Source: an uncultured Lachnospiraceae bacterium (GTDB lineage Bacteria; Bacillota; Clostridia; Lachnospirales; Lachnospiraceae). Taken from it: 64,000 nucleotides of DNA. The stretch spans positions 1-64,000 of the forward strand of contig CAJTKU010000006.1 in the NCBI GenBank assembly GCA_910577015.1, read 5' to 3'. The translations under genes were made by a program, and so were the position numbers. This document shows, piece by piece, positions 49,457 to 58,908 of this stretch; positions within the stretch are counted from its first letter, which is position 1, and every line of letters starts with the position of its first letter. Below the pieces are notes generated by a model that was not told the DNA's origin, ran no database searches, and saw only the letters and a list, made by a program, of their open reading frames with translations.

Positions 49457-50514
49457 AAAGAAAAATTGGCAGAGCGTTAAAGGTCATCGGCCTGGGAATC
49501 CTTGTTGTTTTTGCCGTGTTCTTTATGGTAAGGGCAATCGGGGTAAGCATCAACAGAAGGACGCCTAAAGGCGGTATCAATCAGTCCATGTATGTGGAAA
49601 TAAACGGGACGGAGCAATGGATTAATATTTATGGGGAGGACCTGCATAATCCGGTTTTACTGTACCTGCATGGAGGGCCGGGTTCTTCGACAAGTGAATT
49701 TGATTATGTGATTACCAGAAAATGGGCCGATGTCTATACAGTGGTAACCTGGGACCAGAGAAATTGCGGAAAGAGTTATGACGCCGGGCAGAATGACATT
49801 GTATTGACGCGGGAATTGTTTCTGGAAGACGGAAAGGAAATGACTGAGTTTCTATGTGAGTATTTATCGGTAGACAGGATAACCATACTCGGTCATTCAT
49901 GGGGCTCGATTTACGGAGCAAACCTTGTGCTGGAATATCCGCAATATTATGAATGCTTCATAGGTACGGGACAGTTGGTGGATTCAGTAGAAAATGAGAA
50001 GTCGTTTTGGGAAGAGGCTCTTTCCTGGTCAGAGGGTGACGAAGAGGCATTAAAACTTGTGGGAGAGTTGACGCCGGAGCATATAACCATGGAACATATT
50101 TTGGCAAGGAATGCCCTGATGGATAAGTTCGGTTACGGCATGATGAAGGACGGTTCTGATTATAACCTCGTTGCGGCAATTATTTTCAATCCCAATTATT
50201 CGATTACAGACTGGATAAATTATTTTTCAAGGGACATGGGCGTATATCTGGCATTTTTCCAATCAGAAGAATTTGAAGCATTCTCGTTAAAAGGAAGATT
50301 GGCCTATGAAGTTCCTTATTACAACATCAATGGCGATATGGACTACCAGACAAACTATAAACTGGCAGAAGCATATTTTGACAGTGTGGACGCTCCTTTT
50401 AAAAGGCTGTTTATCATGGAGAATACCACCCATGGTTTGCTTGAATCAAAGTCGGAAGAATTTTCGGAAATAGTGCACGAAATAGCAAATGAGAGAAAAG
50501 GAATGCAGGATTAA
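49453..50514 (+). CDS. Membrane-anchored alpha/beta hydrolase (proline-iminopeptidase-like)
   Basis: A 353-residue protein with an N-terminal membrane anchor (VIGLGILVVFAVFFMVRAI) and an S33-type hydrolase domain outside or at the membrane. It has LYLHGGPGSSTSEFD for the oxyanion hole, WDQRNCGKS, nucleophile GHSWGS, a helical cap and TTHGLLES with the final His. The TTG start overlaps the HAD gene's stop, so the two are coupled. A prolyl aminopeptidase-like or esterase activity is likely. Confidence 0.85.
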   Translation: MKRKIGRALKVIGLGILVVFAVFFMVRAIGVSINRRTPKGGINQSMYVEINGTEQWINIYGEDLHNPVLLYLHGGPGSSTSEFDYVITRKWADVYTVVTWDQRNCGKSYDAGQNDIVLTRELFLEDGKEMTEFLCEYLSVDRITILGHSWGSIYGANLVLEYPQYYECFIGTGQLVDSVENEKSFWEEALSWSEGDEEALKLVGELTPEHITMEHILARNALMDKFGYGMMKDGSDYNLVAAIIFNPNYSITDWINYFSRDMGVYLAFFQSEEFEAFSLKGRLAYEVPYYNINGDMDYQTNYKLAEAYFDSVDAPFKRLFIMENTTHGLLESKSEEFSEIVHEIANERKGMQD

Positions 50515-50533
50515 AACAGACGGGAGGCATCAA

Positions 50534-51889
50534 ATGGGTTTTCGGAAAGATTTTCTGTGGGGAGCGGCCACTGCCGCATACCAGATAGAAGGAGCGTATC
50601 AGGAAGACGGACGAGGGATGAGCATTTGGGACAGCCTGACGAAGGAAGCGGGACATGTCGCATGGGGAGAAAACGGGAATACGGCATGTGAGCACTACCA
50701 TTTATATAAAGAGGATGTGGCGCTGATGAAAGAAATGGGGCTTACGTGTTACCGCTTTTCCGTAAGCTGGCCCCGTATCCTGCCGGAAGGAGACGGACGC
50801 GTCAATGAAAAGGGAGTCCGTTTCTATCAGGAGCTTGTCGAGCTGCTTCTTGACGCGGGGATTGAACCGGTAGTGACTTTATACCATTGGGATTTGCCAT
50901 ATACGCTTTATGAAAAGGGAGGGTGGAAGAACCCGGAAAGCGTGGAATGGTTTGCAGGATACGCAAAGGCCGTGGCAGAAATGTTTCAGGGGAAAGTCAG
51001 GTACTACATCACCTTCAACGAGCCGCAGGTCTTTGTCGGGCTGGGCTACCGTCTGGGCATCCACGCCCCGTTTGAAAAGAATGAACCTTCGGTGATTTCT
51101 GCCATAACGCGCAATGTCCTGCTGGCACACGGGCGTGCCGTGGCGGTTTTGCGCTCCGCGGGGCCGAAGGATATTAAAATCGGCATGGCGCCCTCCTCGG
51201 GCTGCGTCATACCCAAATCAGAAACAGAAGAAGATATAGAAGAAGCAAGGAGAATGAGCTTTGAAGCCAATAAGGGCGGCATCGGCGGAGGTATAAGCTG
51301 GTGGATGGACGCTGTCTTTTTAGGGGAATTTTCCAAGGAAAACAAAGAAGCCTTTGGTGAGAATGTCCCGCAGTTGACGGAAGAAGAATGGGCGTTGGTG
51401 ACACAGCCGCTGGATTTCTTCGGATTTAACTGCTATGCGGGCGGCGGCAATCTCGTTCCGCCCAATCCCTACGCGTATGACCGTTATTCCTATCAGGGAA
51501 GCCCCAAAACCGCCACAGGGTGGAACATTACGCCGGATGTGCTGTATTGGGCTGCAAGGTTTTATTATGAAAGATATAAAAAGCCGATACTGGTTACGGA
51601 AAACGGGCTGGCCGCTTATGATTTGGTATCATTGGACGGCTGTGTGCATGACCCGAACAGGATAGACTATACGCACCGTTATCTGAGGGGATTGAAACGG
51701 GCGGCAGAAGAGGGCATACCGGTGATTGGCTATATCCACTGGTCCTTCATGGACAATTTTGAATGGGCGTCAGGGTATGACATGCGGTTTGGCCTTGTTT
51801 ACGTGGATTACCGGACGCAGCAAAGAATCCTAAAGGATTCCGCGTACTGGTATCGGAACGTTATTTTGTCGAACGGGGAGAACCTGTAA
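50534..51889 (+). CDS. GH1 beta-glucosidase / 6-phospho-beta-glucosidase family
   Basis: A 451-residue GH1 (beta/alpha)8 enzyme. N-terminal FRKDFLWGAATAAYQIEGAY is a GH1 signature. The acid/base Glu is in TFNEPQ (about residue 159) and the nucleophile Glu in VTENG (about residue 354). SWPRILPEG and WSFMDNFEWASGYDMRFGLVYVDY are also typical. No transport gene of the PTS type is adjacent, so a plain beta-glucosidase acting on imported oligosaccharides is favoured. ATG 50534 follows ACGGGAGGCATCAA. Confidence 0.92.
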   Translation: MGFRKDFLWGAATAAYQIEGAYQEDGRGMSIWDSLTKEAGHVAWGENGNTACEHYHLYKEDVALMKEMGLTCYRFSVSWPRILPEGDGRVNEKGVRFYQELVELLLDAGIEPVVTLYHWDLPYTLYEKGGWKNPESVEWFAGYAKAVAEMFQGKVRYYITFNEPQVFVGLGYRLGIHAPFEKNEPSVISAITRNVLLAHGRAVAVLRSAGPKDIKIGMAPSSGCVIPKSETEEDIEEARRMSFEANKGGIGGGISWWMDAVFLGEFSKENKEAFGENVPQLTEEEWALVTQPLDFFGFNCYAGGGNLVPPNPYAYDRYSYQGSPKTATGWNITPDVLYWAARFYYERYKKPILVTENGLAAYDLVSLDGCVHDPNRIDYTHRYLRGLKRAAEEGIPVIGYIHWSFMDNFEWASGYDMRFGLVYVDYRTQQRILKDSAYWYRNVILSNGENL

Positions 51890-51929
51890 TCACTGATATA
51901 TTTTGCAAAAGCGCAAAGGAGGAATCGGG

Positions 51930-52520
51930 ATGCTGCCATCAAGAGAGCAGGCAGAAGAACTGCTAAGGGAAGCGGAAACGTGCAATCCGGGGCCGTGGGG
52001 GAACCACAGCCGCACAGTTGCCCATTGTGCGGAAAAGATTGCCATGGAATGTCCCGGCATGGATGCGGACAAGGCATACATACTCGGACTGCTGCATGAT
52101 ATCGGAAGGAAATTCGGGGTAAGGCATCTGGGACATGTATCGGACGGCTATTCCTATATGAAGTCATTGGGCTTTGAAGAGGCGGCGCAAATCTGCCTGA
52201 CCCATTCCTTTCATAATCAGTCAATCGACGTATACATCGGTAAGTTTGATACCACCGAAGAAGAACTGGACATGATTCGGGAAGCGTTGAAAACAGTTGT
52301 CATGGATGACTATGACAGGCTGATTCAGTTGTGTGATGCGCTGTCGGGCGCAGAGGGCGTGCTGGACATAGAAGAGCGGATGGCAGACGTAAAACGCAGA
52401 TATGGCGCTTATCCGCAGGAGAAATGGGACGGCAATCTGGCATTAAAAAAGTACTTTGAAGAAAAAACGGGCAGGGATATTTATCTGGTGGTGGAAAAGG
52501 ATTCCTTCAGTCCAAAATAA
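51930..52520 (+). CDS. HD-domain phosphohydrolase-like protein
   Basis: A 196-residue HD-fold protein. Metal-ligand motifs are H in NHSRTVAHCAEKIA, HD in LGLLHDIGRKFG and later His/Asp in LTHSFHNQ and VMDDYDRLIQLCDAL. Such small HD proteins hydrolyse nucleotides or phosphomonoesters. The start ATG 51930 follows AAAGGAGGAATCGGG. It lies 40 bases after the GH1 gene and probably shares its transcript. Confidence 0.85.
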   Translation: MLPSREQAEELLREAETCNPGPWGNHSRTVAHCAEKIAMECPGMDADKAYILGLLHDIGRKFGVRHLGHVSDGYSYMKSLGFEEAAQICLTHSFHNQSIDVYIGKFDTTEEELDMIREALKTVVMDDYDRLIQLCDALSGAEGVLDIEERMADVKRRYGAYPQEKWDGNLALKKYFEEKTGRDIYLVVEKDSFSPK

Positions 52521-52532
52521 ATAAAAACTCTG

Positions 52533-53387
52533 TTATTGCGGCTTTTGCGCATGAAGAAGAGTTTCCTTACGGAGCCTGTGGGGCGTTGTCCCATAGGCTT
52601 CTTTAAACATACGCATAAACTGCCTGTAGTTGGTAATCCCGTTTTTTTCCAGCAAAAAGGTAATGCTCTCATCCGTCTGAAGCAGGTCCTGATAAAACTG
52701 CAAAAGCCTGATTTGCGCCACATAGGTAAAAAAGGTCTGGCCGGTATACTTTTTAAACAGCCGGCAGAAATATTCCGGAGTAAGGGACAGATGTTCGGCT
52801 GCCTGGGCAAGCGTAATCTGTTCCCGGAAATGCTCTTTCACATAGCGCATACTCTGTTCCATCCGCAAAAAGTCCCGTTCCGTGCGGCTTTTTATCTGCT
52901 CGCTTAAAATCGTGGCGTCCTCCGTGTACAAGAGATAGAGAAGCCGGTATAACTGAATCAGGAGCAAGAGATGGTGGCCTTTTTCCTTTTGCACATGCAG
53001 CCGCAGGATTTCCTTCATGATGCCTGTCAATTGGAAGCTTAAAGTTTTTTCGTCGGCTGCAAATGGAATAAACTCGCAAAAATGCAGCATCTGCCATTCC
53101 GCACTTACGCGCTCCAAATGCACCGGCGGAATCTGCAAAAGGTAATACCGGCAGTTCCCGTGCGCATGGGTATAATGGATATCCTTGGGATTGACAATCA
53201 GGATGTCGCCGGGGTATAATTCGTAAGAAATTTCGTTGATGTATGCAGTCATCTGCCCATCCGTCAAGGAAATGATTTCCAGATGGCTGTGCCAGTGCGC
53301 AGGCAGCAGGGCGTTTGCGGCATCCACAACGGAAAAATAAAGCTGGGTCTGTTTGTCATCTCTGATTGTTTCATGGGAAAGACTCAT
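52533..53387 (-). CDS. AraC-family transcriptional regulator
   Basis: A 284-residue regulator. Residues 1-150 form a cupin-like sensor (HWHSHLEIISLTDGQMTAYI; LYPGDILIVNPKDIHYTH). The C-terminus has the double helix-turn-helix of AraC/XylS: EQITLAQAAEHLSLTPEYFC, GQTFFTYVAQIRL and KNGITNYRQFMRMFKEAYG. It ends 13 bases from the HD gene (convergent) and diverges from the GH3 gene at 53785. Control of the neighbouring glycosidases is the natural guess. Confidence 0.9.
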   Translation of the reverse strand: MSLSHETIRDDKQTQLYFSVVDAANALLPAHWHSHLEIISLTDGQMTAYINEISYELYPGDILIVNPKDIHYTHAHGNCRYYLLQIPPVHLERVSAEWQMLHFCEFIPFAADEKTLSFQLTGIMKEILRLHVQKEKGHHLLLLIQLYRLLYLLYTEDATILSEQIKSRTERDFLRMEQSMRYVKEHFREQITLAQAAEHLSLTPEYFCRLFKKYTGQTFFTYVAQIRLLQFYQDLLQTDESITFLLEKNGITNYRQFMRMFKEAYGTTPHRLRKETLLHAQKPQ

Positions 53388-53784
53388 AGGAAAACCTCCA
53401 GGAAATCAATATGTTCCTATAATATTAAGATAAATATATAATTGAAAGGCACAAATGTCAAGATTAACCCATATTTGAAACAAGAATAAGTATAGCATGT
53501 AAGTGAAGAAGCAGGTATAATAGAAACATAAAGCATCAATGTGGAGATTGCGAAACTGAATCAGTCGGCTTCGAATTGTGTACGCTGCGTATTCCGAAAG
53601 CAGGATTTAGAAAAACGCGGGTACTTTGCGAGGTATTTTCGAGCTTAGTACCCTTGCGTTTTTTTAAAGCGAAAGCGTTCCTGCGTTGGAATACGCAGCG
53701 TACACAATGACACCCCCGTACCATACAGTTTTGCAACTACCCATGAAATAAAAGTCAGTGGAATGCAGATTGGAGGGTTACACC
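53388..53784. other. Intergenic region between the AraC and GH3 genes
   Basis: About 400 bases. The first ~130 are AT-rich and should hold both divergent promoters; GTATAATAG near 53515 is a possible -10 for GH3. The rest is filled by the palindromic element at 53575-53708. No gene is seen. Confidence 0.6.
53575..53708 (+). repeat. Palindromic repeat family, copy 3
   Basis: Perfect 21-base outer arms (53575-53595, ATTGTGTACGCTGCGTATTC...; and 53688-53708) enclose GCAGGA/TCCTGC, AAAAACGC/GCGTTTTT and GGGTAC/GTACCC pairs plus the unpaired AGCGAAAGCG block and TTGGAA. The landmark order equals that of the element at 23863-24049, but the outer stem sequence is different. Confidence 0.75.
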
Positions 53785-56199
53785 ATGAAAAAATGGACGA
53801 GGGTTTTGTATCAGCCGAACAGGCCGTTAAAGGAAAGCGGCTATGTGACGGCGTCAAAGGAGCATATTGCGCTTTCCAAAGAAGCAGCGTGCGAGGGCAT
53901 GGTGCTGTTAAAAAATGAAAAGCGTCTGCTGCCTCTGTGTGAGGGAAGTAGGGTGGCGCTTTTCGGGAAGGGAAGCTTTGACTATGTAAAGGGAGGCGGC
54001 GGAAGCGGCGATGTGACGGTTGCCTATGTGCACAATCTTTACGACGGGTTAAAAATGCAGGAGGGTGTTTCCCTTTATGAGCCGCTTTCCGACTTTTACC
54101 GCGGGGAAGTTAAGGCACAGTATGAAAACGGCGCCGCGCCCGGCATGACGGTGGAGCCGGAACTGGCGGACGAACTGGTGAAAGGCGCAAGGGCTTTTAC
54201 GGACACGGCCATTGTGGCAATCAGCCGTTTTTCGGGAGAGGGCTGGGACCGTTCCAGCGTGGAATATAACGGGGAGTACAATCCGTGGGAAACGGAAACC
54301 AGTATGCCCCAGATTGCAGGAAAGATTTTTGAGGATGGAGATTTCTACCTGACCGGGGCTGAGAAAGCCATGCTTGCCAAAGTGGAGAAGAATTTTGAGA
54401 ATATTATTGTGGTGCTGAATATCGGCGGTATTATTGACACCTCATGGGTGAAGGAGGACGATAAGCTTTCTTCCGTGCTGATTGCATGGCAGGGCGGCAT
54501 GGAGGGCGGACTGGCGGCAGCGGAAATCCTCTGCGGAAAGAAAACGCCGTCCGGTAAGCTGCCGGATACCTTTGCAGCGCGTGTGGAGGATTATCCTTCT
54601 ACGGAGCGTTTCCATGAATCCCCCCATTATGTGGATTACACGGAAGACATTTATGTAGGATACCGTTATTTTGAGACCATACCCGGCGCGGCTGCAAAAG
54701 TGTGTTATCCTTTTGGCTTCGGGCTGTCTTACACGCAGTTTTCCATCGTACCCAAAAAGGCATGGATGGAAGACGGCATGGTGAAGATACTGGCAAAGGT
54801 TACCAATACCGGAGACATGGAAGGCAAAGAAGTGGTGCAGGCATATTACAGCGCGCCGCAGGGATTACTCATGAAGCCGGCAAGACAGCTTGGCGCTTTT
54901 GCAAAGACCAGAAGCCTTCTGCCCGGCGAGTCCCAGGCAGTGGTGTTGGAATTTGCAAGAAACGCCATGGCATCCTACGATGATTTAGGAAAAATTGCAA
55001 GGTCCGCATATGTTTTGGAGAAAGGAACCTATGAATTTTATGTGGGAAATTCGGTGAGGGATGTAAATAAGCTGGATTTTTCCGTTACAATCGCAGAAGA
55101 TGAGGTCGTGGAGCAGTTAAGCGCAAAGGCGGCGCCCACAAGCTTAAAGGAGCGTATGCTTTCTGACGGAAGCATGGAGGAACTGTCCATGTCCGAACCC
55201 AACGACCCCAACGAGTGCGTGCTGGTAAAGATGGAGGGCGGTACGGAAGAAGCGCTTATTCCGGCTGTGAGAAAACGCGACATCTATCTGATGATGAAGC
55301 CGTTTGCCGAAGGCGCAAGACCGTTTATCGAAGTGGCAGAGGGCCGGATGACGATGGACGAATTTATCGCCCAGCTGAGTGATGAAAACCTGATTAACCT
55401 TTTAGGTGGACAGCCCAATACCTCGGTTGCCAATACCTTTGGCTATGGGAACCTGCCTGAATACGGCGTTCCCAATATCATGACGGCGGACGGCCCTGCG
55501 GGCTTGAGAATCGGCGCGGAATGCGGCGTATGCACGACGGCATGGCCCTGCGCCACGCTGCTGGCTTCCACATGGAATACCGGGCTTATTGAACAGGTCG
55601 GAAAGGCCGGTGCAGAGGAAGTAAAAGAAAACAATATAGCGGTATGGCTGACCCCTGCCGTGAATATCCACAGAAATCCCCTTTGCGGGCGGAATTTTGA
55701 ATATTATTCGGAAGACCCTTACCTGACAGGTAAGATGGGTGCTGCAATGGTAAGGGGCATTCAGTCCCAGCATATCGCTGCCGCAGTCAAGCATTTTGCC
55801 TGCAACAATAAGGAAACCAACCGCAAGCACAGTGATTCCAGGGTTTCAGAGCGTGCGCTCAGGGAAATCTACCTGAAAGGATTTGAAATCATTGTGAAGG
55901 AAGCAGACCCTTGGGTAATTATGTCCGCTTATAATGTCATCAACGGACACCGTGCGTCAGAAAATCATGAATTGCTGGAAGATATCCTGCGCGGCGAATG
56001 GGGATTTAAAGGCATGGTAACCTCCGACTGGTGGACCAGGGGCGAGCATTACAAGGAAATCAAGGCCGGCAACGATGTAAAGATGGCGTGCGGTTTTACG
56101 GACCGTGTGCAGGAAGCCATGGAAAAAGGCGCATTATCCCGCGCGGACTTGGAAAGGTGCGCAAAACGTGTGCTGGAACTGATTTTAAAGATTGACTGA
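53785..56199 (+). CDS. GH3 beta-glucosidase with permuted domain order
   Basis: An 804-residue GH3 enzyme in which the usual C-terminal part comes first. Residues ~20-300 are the alpha/beta-sandwich domain (AACEGMVLLKNEKRLLPL; VVLNIGGIIDTSWV; GKLPDTFA), residues ~305-440 a fibronectin-III-like domain (FGFGLSYTQFS) and residues ~520-800 the TIM barrel (TADGPAGLRIG; AVKHFACNNKETNR; SERALREIYLKGF). The nucleophile Asp is in GMVTSDWW (about residue 748). This order is known from Ruminococcus albus-type beta-glucosidases. No signal peptide is present, so it acts in the cytoplasm. The start follows TTGGAGGGTTACACC. It ends tail to tail with the next AraC gene, overlapping 15 bases. Confidence 0.92.
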   Translation: MKKWTRVLYQPNRPLKESGYVTASKEHIALSKEAACEGMVLLKNEKRLLPLCEGSRVALFGKGSFDYVKGGGGSGDVTVAYVHNLYDGLKMQEGVSLYEPLSDFYRGEVKAQYENGAAPGMTVEPELADELVKGARAFTDTAIVAISRFSGEGWDRSSVEYNGEYNPWETETSMPQIAGKIFEDGDFYLTGAEKAMLAKVEKNFENIIVVLNIGGIIDTSWVKEDDKLSSVLIAWQGGMEGGLAAAEILCGKKTPSGKLPDTFAARVEDYPSTERFHESPHYVDYTEDIYVGYRYFETIPGAAAKVCYPFGFGLSYTQFSIVPKKAWMEDGMVKILAKVTNTGDMEGKEVVQAYYSAPQGLLMKPARQLGAFAKTRSLLPGESQAVVLEFARNAMASYDDLGKIARSAYVLEKGTYEFYVGNSVRDVNKLDFSVTIAEDEVVEQLSAKAAPTSLKERMLSDGSMEELSMSEPNDPNECVLVKMEGGTEEALIPAVRKRDIYLMMKPFAEGARPFIEVAEGRMTMDEFIAQLSDENLINLLGGQPNTSVANTFGYGNLPEYGVPNIMTADGPAGLRIGAECGVCTTAWPCATLLASTWNTGLIEQVGKAGAEEVKENNIAVWLTPAVNIHRNPLCGRNFEYYSEDPYLTGKMGAAMVRGIQSQHIAAAVKHFACNNKETNRKHSDSRVSERALREIYLKGFEIIVKEADPWVIMSAYNVINGHRASENHELLEDILRGEWGFKGMVTSDWWTRGEHYKEIKAGNDVKMACGFTDRVQEAMEKGALSRADLERCAKRVLELILKID

Positions 56200-57078
56200 G
56201 GAAGAAAGTTTTTTATCTTTACCCCGAAATTCGTTCCTGTGTGAAATGGGAGTTTTCCCGGTGGCTTTCTTGAAAGCCTGTGAGAAATAGGACTGGGAGG
56301 AAAAACCCAGCATGGCGGAAATCTGGGCAATAGAGAAGGTTGTGGACTCCAGGAGGGATTTTCCCTCCTGAATCCTTTTCTGGAGAAGGTAGTTGATGGG
56401 GGAAAGCCCCGTATATCGGGTAAAGGCATGCGCCATGTAATATTTGTTCATATGGGTAAGGGAAGCTAAAGTGTCCAGTGTGATGTTTTCCGAATAGTTT
56501 GCGTCCAGATAATTTTTTATCTGGGCGCATTCTCTGTTTGCAAGGGTGTTGCTGTCCTGCACGACAGACAGGTTATTGTTCCTGAGCATACAGGTTAACA
56601 GCACTTCCAGAAGGTTTTGGCAGACGGCTTCATAATTTTCCTGCTTTTGGGAGATTTCCTCCAGCATGATATTCAGATAGGCATAAACGTTTGAACTCTG
56701 CATATTGTATTTATATACCGCGCCCATGGAAGTCTGTACGGAAATTCCTTCTTTGGCAGAAAGAATATTTTCAAAAGAGAAGAAAAGACCGTCAATTCCC
56801 AGCACGATATATTCAAGGGGGGTAGTGTGCAGTGACTTTTCCGTGTGCTGGACATGGGGATTGATAATCACCATGTCATTTTTGCTTACGGGAAATTCTG
56901 TTTTTTCCGCCACAAAGGAACCGCTGCCGCTCACCACGTAGAATAGTTCGCTGAATGGATGGGAATGCGGGATGCTCTGCCAGTCCCCTTCATATTTTGA
57001 AGTGGAAACATACAGAAGCCTTGAACTTTCAAAAGAAGATGCCGTGCTGTTTTCAATGCGGTGTCTTGTGTTTCCCAT
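56185..57078 (-). CDS. AraC-family regulator, likely of the GNB/LNB operon
   Basis: A 297-residue regulator with an N-terminal cupin domain (SIPHSHPFSELFYVVSGSGS; MVIINPHVQHTEKS) and a C-terminal AraC DNA-binding domain (SENITLDTLASLTHMNKYYM; GLSPINYLLQKRIQEGKSLL; MLGFSSQSYFSQAFKKATG). It is divergent from the ABC transporter/GH112 operon starting at 57505 across an AT-rich gap with direct repeats, so it probably activates that operon in response to a sugar. It also overlaps the GH3 gene end by 15 bases. Confidence 0.9.
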   Translation of the reverse strand: MGNTRHRIENSTASSFESSRLLYVSTSKYEGDWQSIPHSHPFSELFYVVSGSGSFVAEKTEFPVSKNDMVIINPHVQHTEKSLHTTPLEYIVLGIDGLFFSFENILSAKEGISVQTSMGAVYKYNMQSSNVYAYLNIMLEEISQKQENYEAVCQNLLEVLLTCMLRNNNLSVVQDSNTLANRECAQIKNYLDANYSENITLDTLASLTHMNKYYMAHAFTRYTGLSPINYLLQKRIQEGKSLLESTTFSIAQISAMLGFSSQSYFSQAFKKATGKTPISHRNEFRGKDKKLSSSVNL

Positions 57079-57504
57079 GCTGTTCCTTCCTCCTGCTTTA
57101 GATATTGTATAATAATTCCTTTTTTAATAAAGGTATTATAGCACAGTTTATATATTTTGTTCAATATGCATTTATAAAAGAAAAAAATATAAAATAGGAA
57201 TATAAATCATGCAAACTGGAAAGAAAATACATATGAAAACAAGTCCAATATATTATGAAAAAAAGAATAAATAACGTTGAATTGCACAAAAAGAATATAC
57301 AATATATAAAATATATGTAATATATACACAATTCAAAATAGCAATTTTAAAAAAATGGCTATAAAAGCAATATATATAAAATATGAAGCAACAATAGGAT
57401 TGAAGAAAAGCAATATATTATATATACTTAAATCACATTAAGTAACGGTAGTAAAAGTTGATTTGCGATAACTGTTCAAAATCAATTTAAGGAGGGTATT
57501 TATT
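57079..57504. promoter_or_regulatory. Divergent control region of AraC and the GNB/LNB operon
   Basis: About 425 bases, extremely AT-rich, no gene. A 13-base direct repeat AAAAGCAATATAT occurs at 57363-57375 and 57406-57418, start to start 43 bases (about four helical turns), suiting AraC-type operators. Inverted TTGAATTG/CAATTCAA arms occur upstream (about 57279 and 57332). AAGGAGGGTATTT precedes the first gene. Confidence 0.5.
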
Positions 57505-58839
57505 ATGAAAACAAAGAAAGTTTTTTCCTTGTTGCTTGTGGCAGCCATGACAGCAACCCTGCTGGCAGGATGCGGTGGCGACGACAAAACGGCCGGCAAT
57601 AACGGCGGCGGTTCACAGGTATTGAAGGTAGCGGCTTTTGAGGGCGGTTACGGTGCGGAAATGTGGCAGGAAGTGGTGGACGCATTTGAAGCTTCCCATC
57701 CCGGAGTTACCGTGGAACTGACAGTTGACAAGAAGATTGAAGACGTTATCAGCCCCGGCATGAAAGCCGGTGACTATCCCGATGTAGTGCATCTGGCAAC
57801 AGGACGTGAAGCAGCCCTGACAGAAACACTGACAAAGGAAAATGCACTTCTTCCTTTAACTGATGTCCTGGAAATGACGGTACCGGGCGAAGATGTAAAG
57901 GTTAAGGATAAAATCGTTCCCGGATTCCTTGACACACTGGCAACCAACCCTTACGGCGACGGCGTAACCTACTATGCACCCATGTTCTACAGCCCTTGCG
58001 GATTGTTCTACAATGCAGGACTGTTTAAGGAAAAAGGCTGGGAAGTACCTGCCACATGGGAAGAAATGTGGGCGCTTGGCGATAAGGCGGAGGCAGAAGG
58101 CATTGCATTGTTTACTTATCCCACGACCGGATACTTTGACGCATTCACTTATGCGGCATTATCTTCAGCAGGCGGTTCGGATTTCTTTAACAGCTGCATG
58201 ACATATGAAGACGGCATCTGGGAAAGTGAAGACGCTTCCAAAGTGTTTAACCTGATTGGAAAACTGGCTGAGTATACGGAAGGCACAACGGTTGCCAATG
58301 CAAACAACGACAACTTTACAAAGAATCAGCAGCTGATTCTTGACAATAAAGCAATCTTCTGTCCGAACGGCACATGGCTGCCCGGAGAAATGAAAGACGC
58401 GCCCAGGGCTGACGGTTTTGAATGGGGCTTCATGCCTATCCCGGCAGTAAACGAAGGCGGTGCTGGATGTTCTTTCTGCTGGTTTGAGCAGATGTGGATT
58501 CCGGCGGCAGCAGAGAATAAAGAACTGGCAAAAGAATTTGTGGCATATATGTACTCTGACGAAGCGGCAAAGATTTTTGCAAAATCAACAGCCATCCAGC
58601 CCATCGTTGGCGTCAGCAACTATCTGGAAGGCGACAACAAGATGTTCTACAGCATCTATGATAATGGCGCAACCGCAGTTATGGGAGGGTTTGCCGCTAC
58701 AGCCCCGGTTGAAGGCGTGAATATGCTGGATACCCTGTGCGGTACCGTAAACAGTATTGTAAGCGGTGACAAGACAGTAGCAGAATGGCAGGCAGCCGTG
58801 GAAGAAGCAAGTGATAAGTTAAGAGCGGCTATGGAATAA
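57505..58839 (+). CDS. Carbohydrate ABC transporter substrate-binding lipoprotein (CPR0540-like)
   Basis: A 444-residue solute-binding protein with a lipoprotein signal (LLAGC, Cys23) that captures sugar outside the cell. It has the family-1 fold marks (VLKVAAFEGGYGAEMWQEVV; LFYNAGLFKEKGWEVPATWE; LGDKAEAEGIALFTYPTTGY). It resembles the CPR0540-type binding proteins that co-occur with GH112 phosphorylases, which is exactly the context here. The ligand is therefore probably galacto-N-biose / lacto-N-biose. A terminator-like hairpin follows, likely allowing more binding protein than permease. Confidence 0.88.
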   Translation: MKTKKVFSLLLVAAMTATLLAGCGGDDKTAGNNGGGSQVLKVAAFEGGYGAEMWQEVVDAFEASHPGVTVELTVDKKIEDVISPGMKAGDYPDVVHLATGREAALTETLTKENALLPLTDVLEMTVPGEDVKVKDKIVPGFLDTLATNPYGDGVTYYAPMFYSPCGLFYNAGLFKEKGWEVPATWEEMWALGDKAEAEGIALFTYPTTGYFDAFTYAALSSAGGSDFFNSCMTYEDGIWESEDASKVFNLIGKLAEYTEGTTVANANNDNFTKNQQLILDNKAIFCPNGTWLPGEMKDAPRADGFEWGFMPIPAVNEGGAGCSFCWFEQMWIPAAAENKELAKEFVAYMYSDEAAKIFAKSTAIQPIVGVSNYLEGDNKMFYSIYDNGATAVMGGFAATAPVEGVNMLDTLCGTVNSIVSGDKTVAEWQAAVEEASDKLRAAME

Positions 58840-58847
58840 GATTTCAA

Positions 58848-58887
58848 GGGGTGCTCCAGAGGTTTCCGCCTTTGGAGCCCTTTTTTT
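58848..58887 (+). terminator. Intra-operon terminator/attenuator
   Basis: GGGTGCTCCAGAGG pairs with CCTTTGGAGCCC around TTTCCG, followed by TTTTTTT (58881-58887). It lies between the binding-protein and permease genes and would lower downstream transcription. Confidence 0.8.
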
Positions 58888-58908
58888 AACAGAAAAGGAG
58901 GTATGGAT

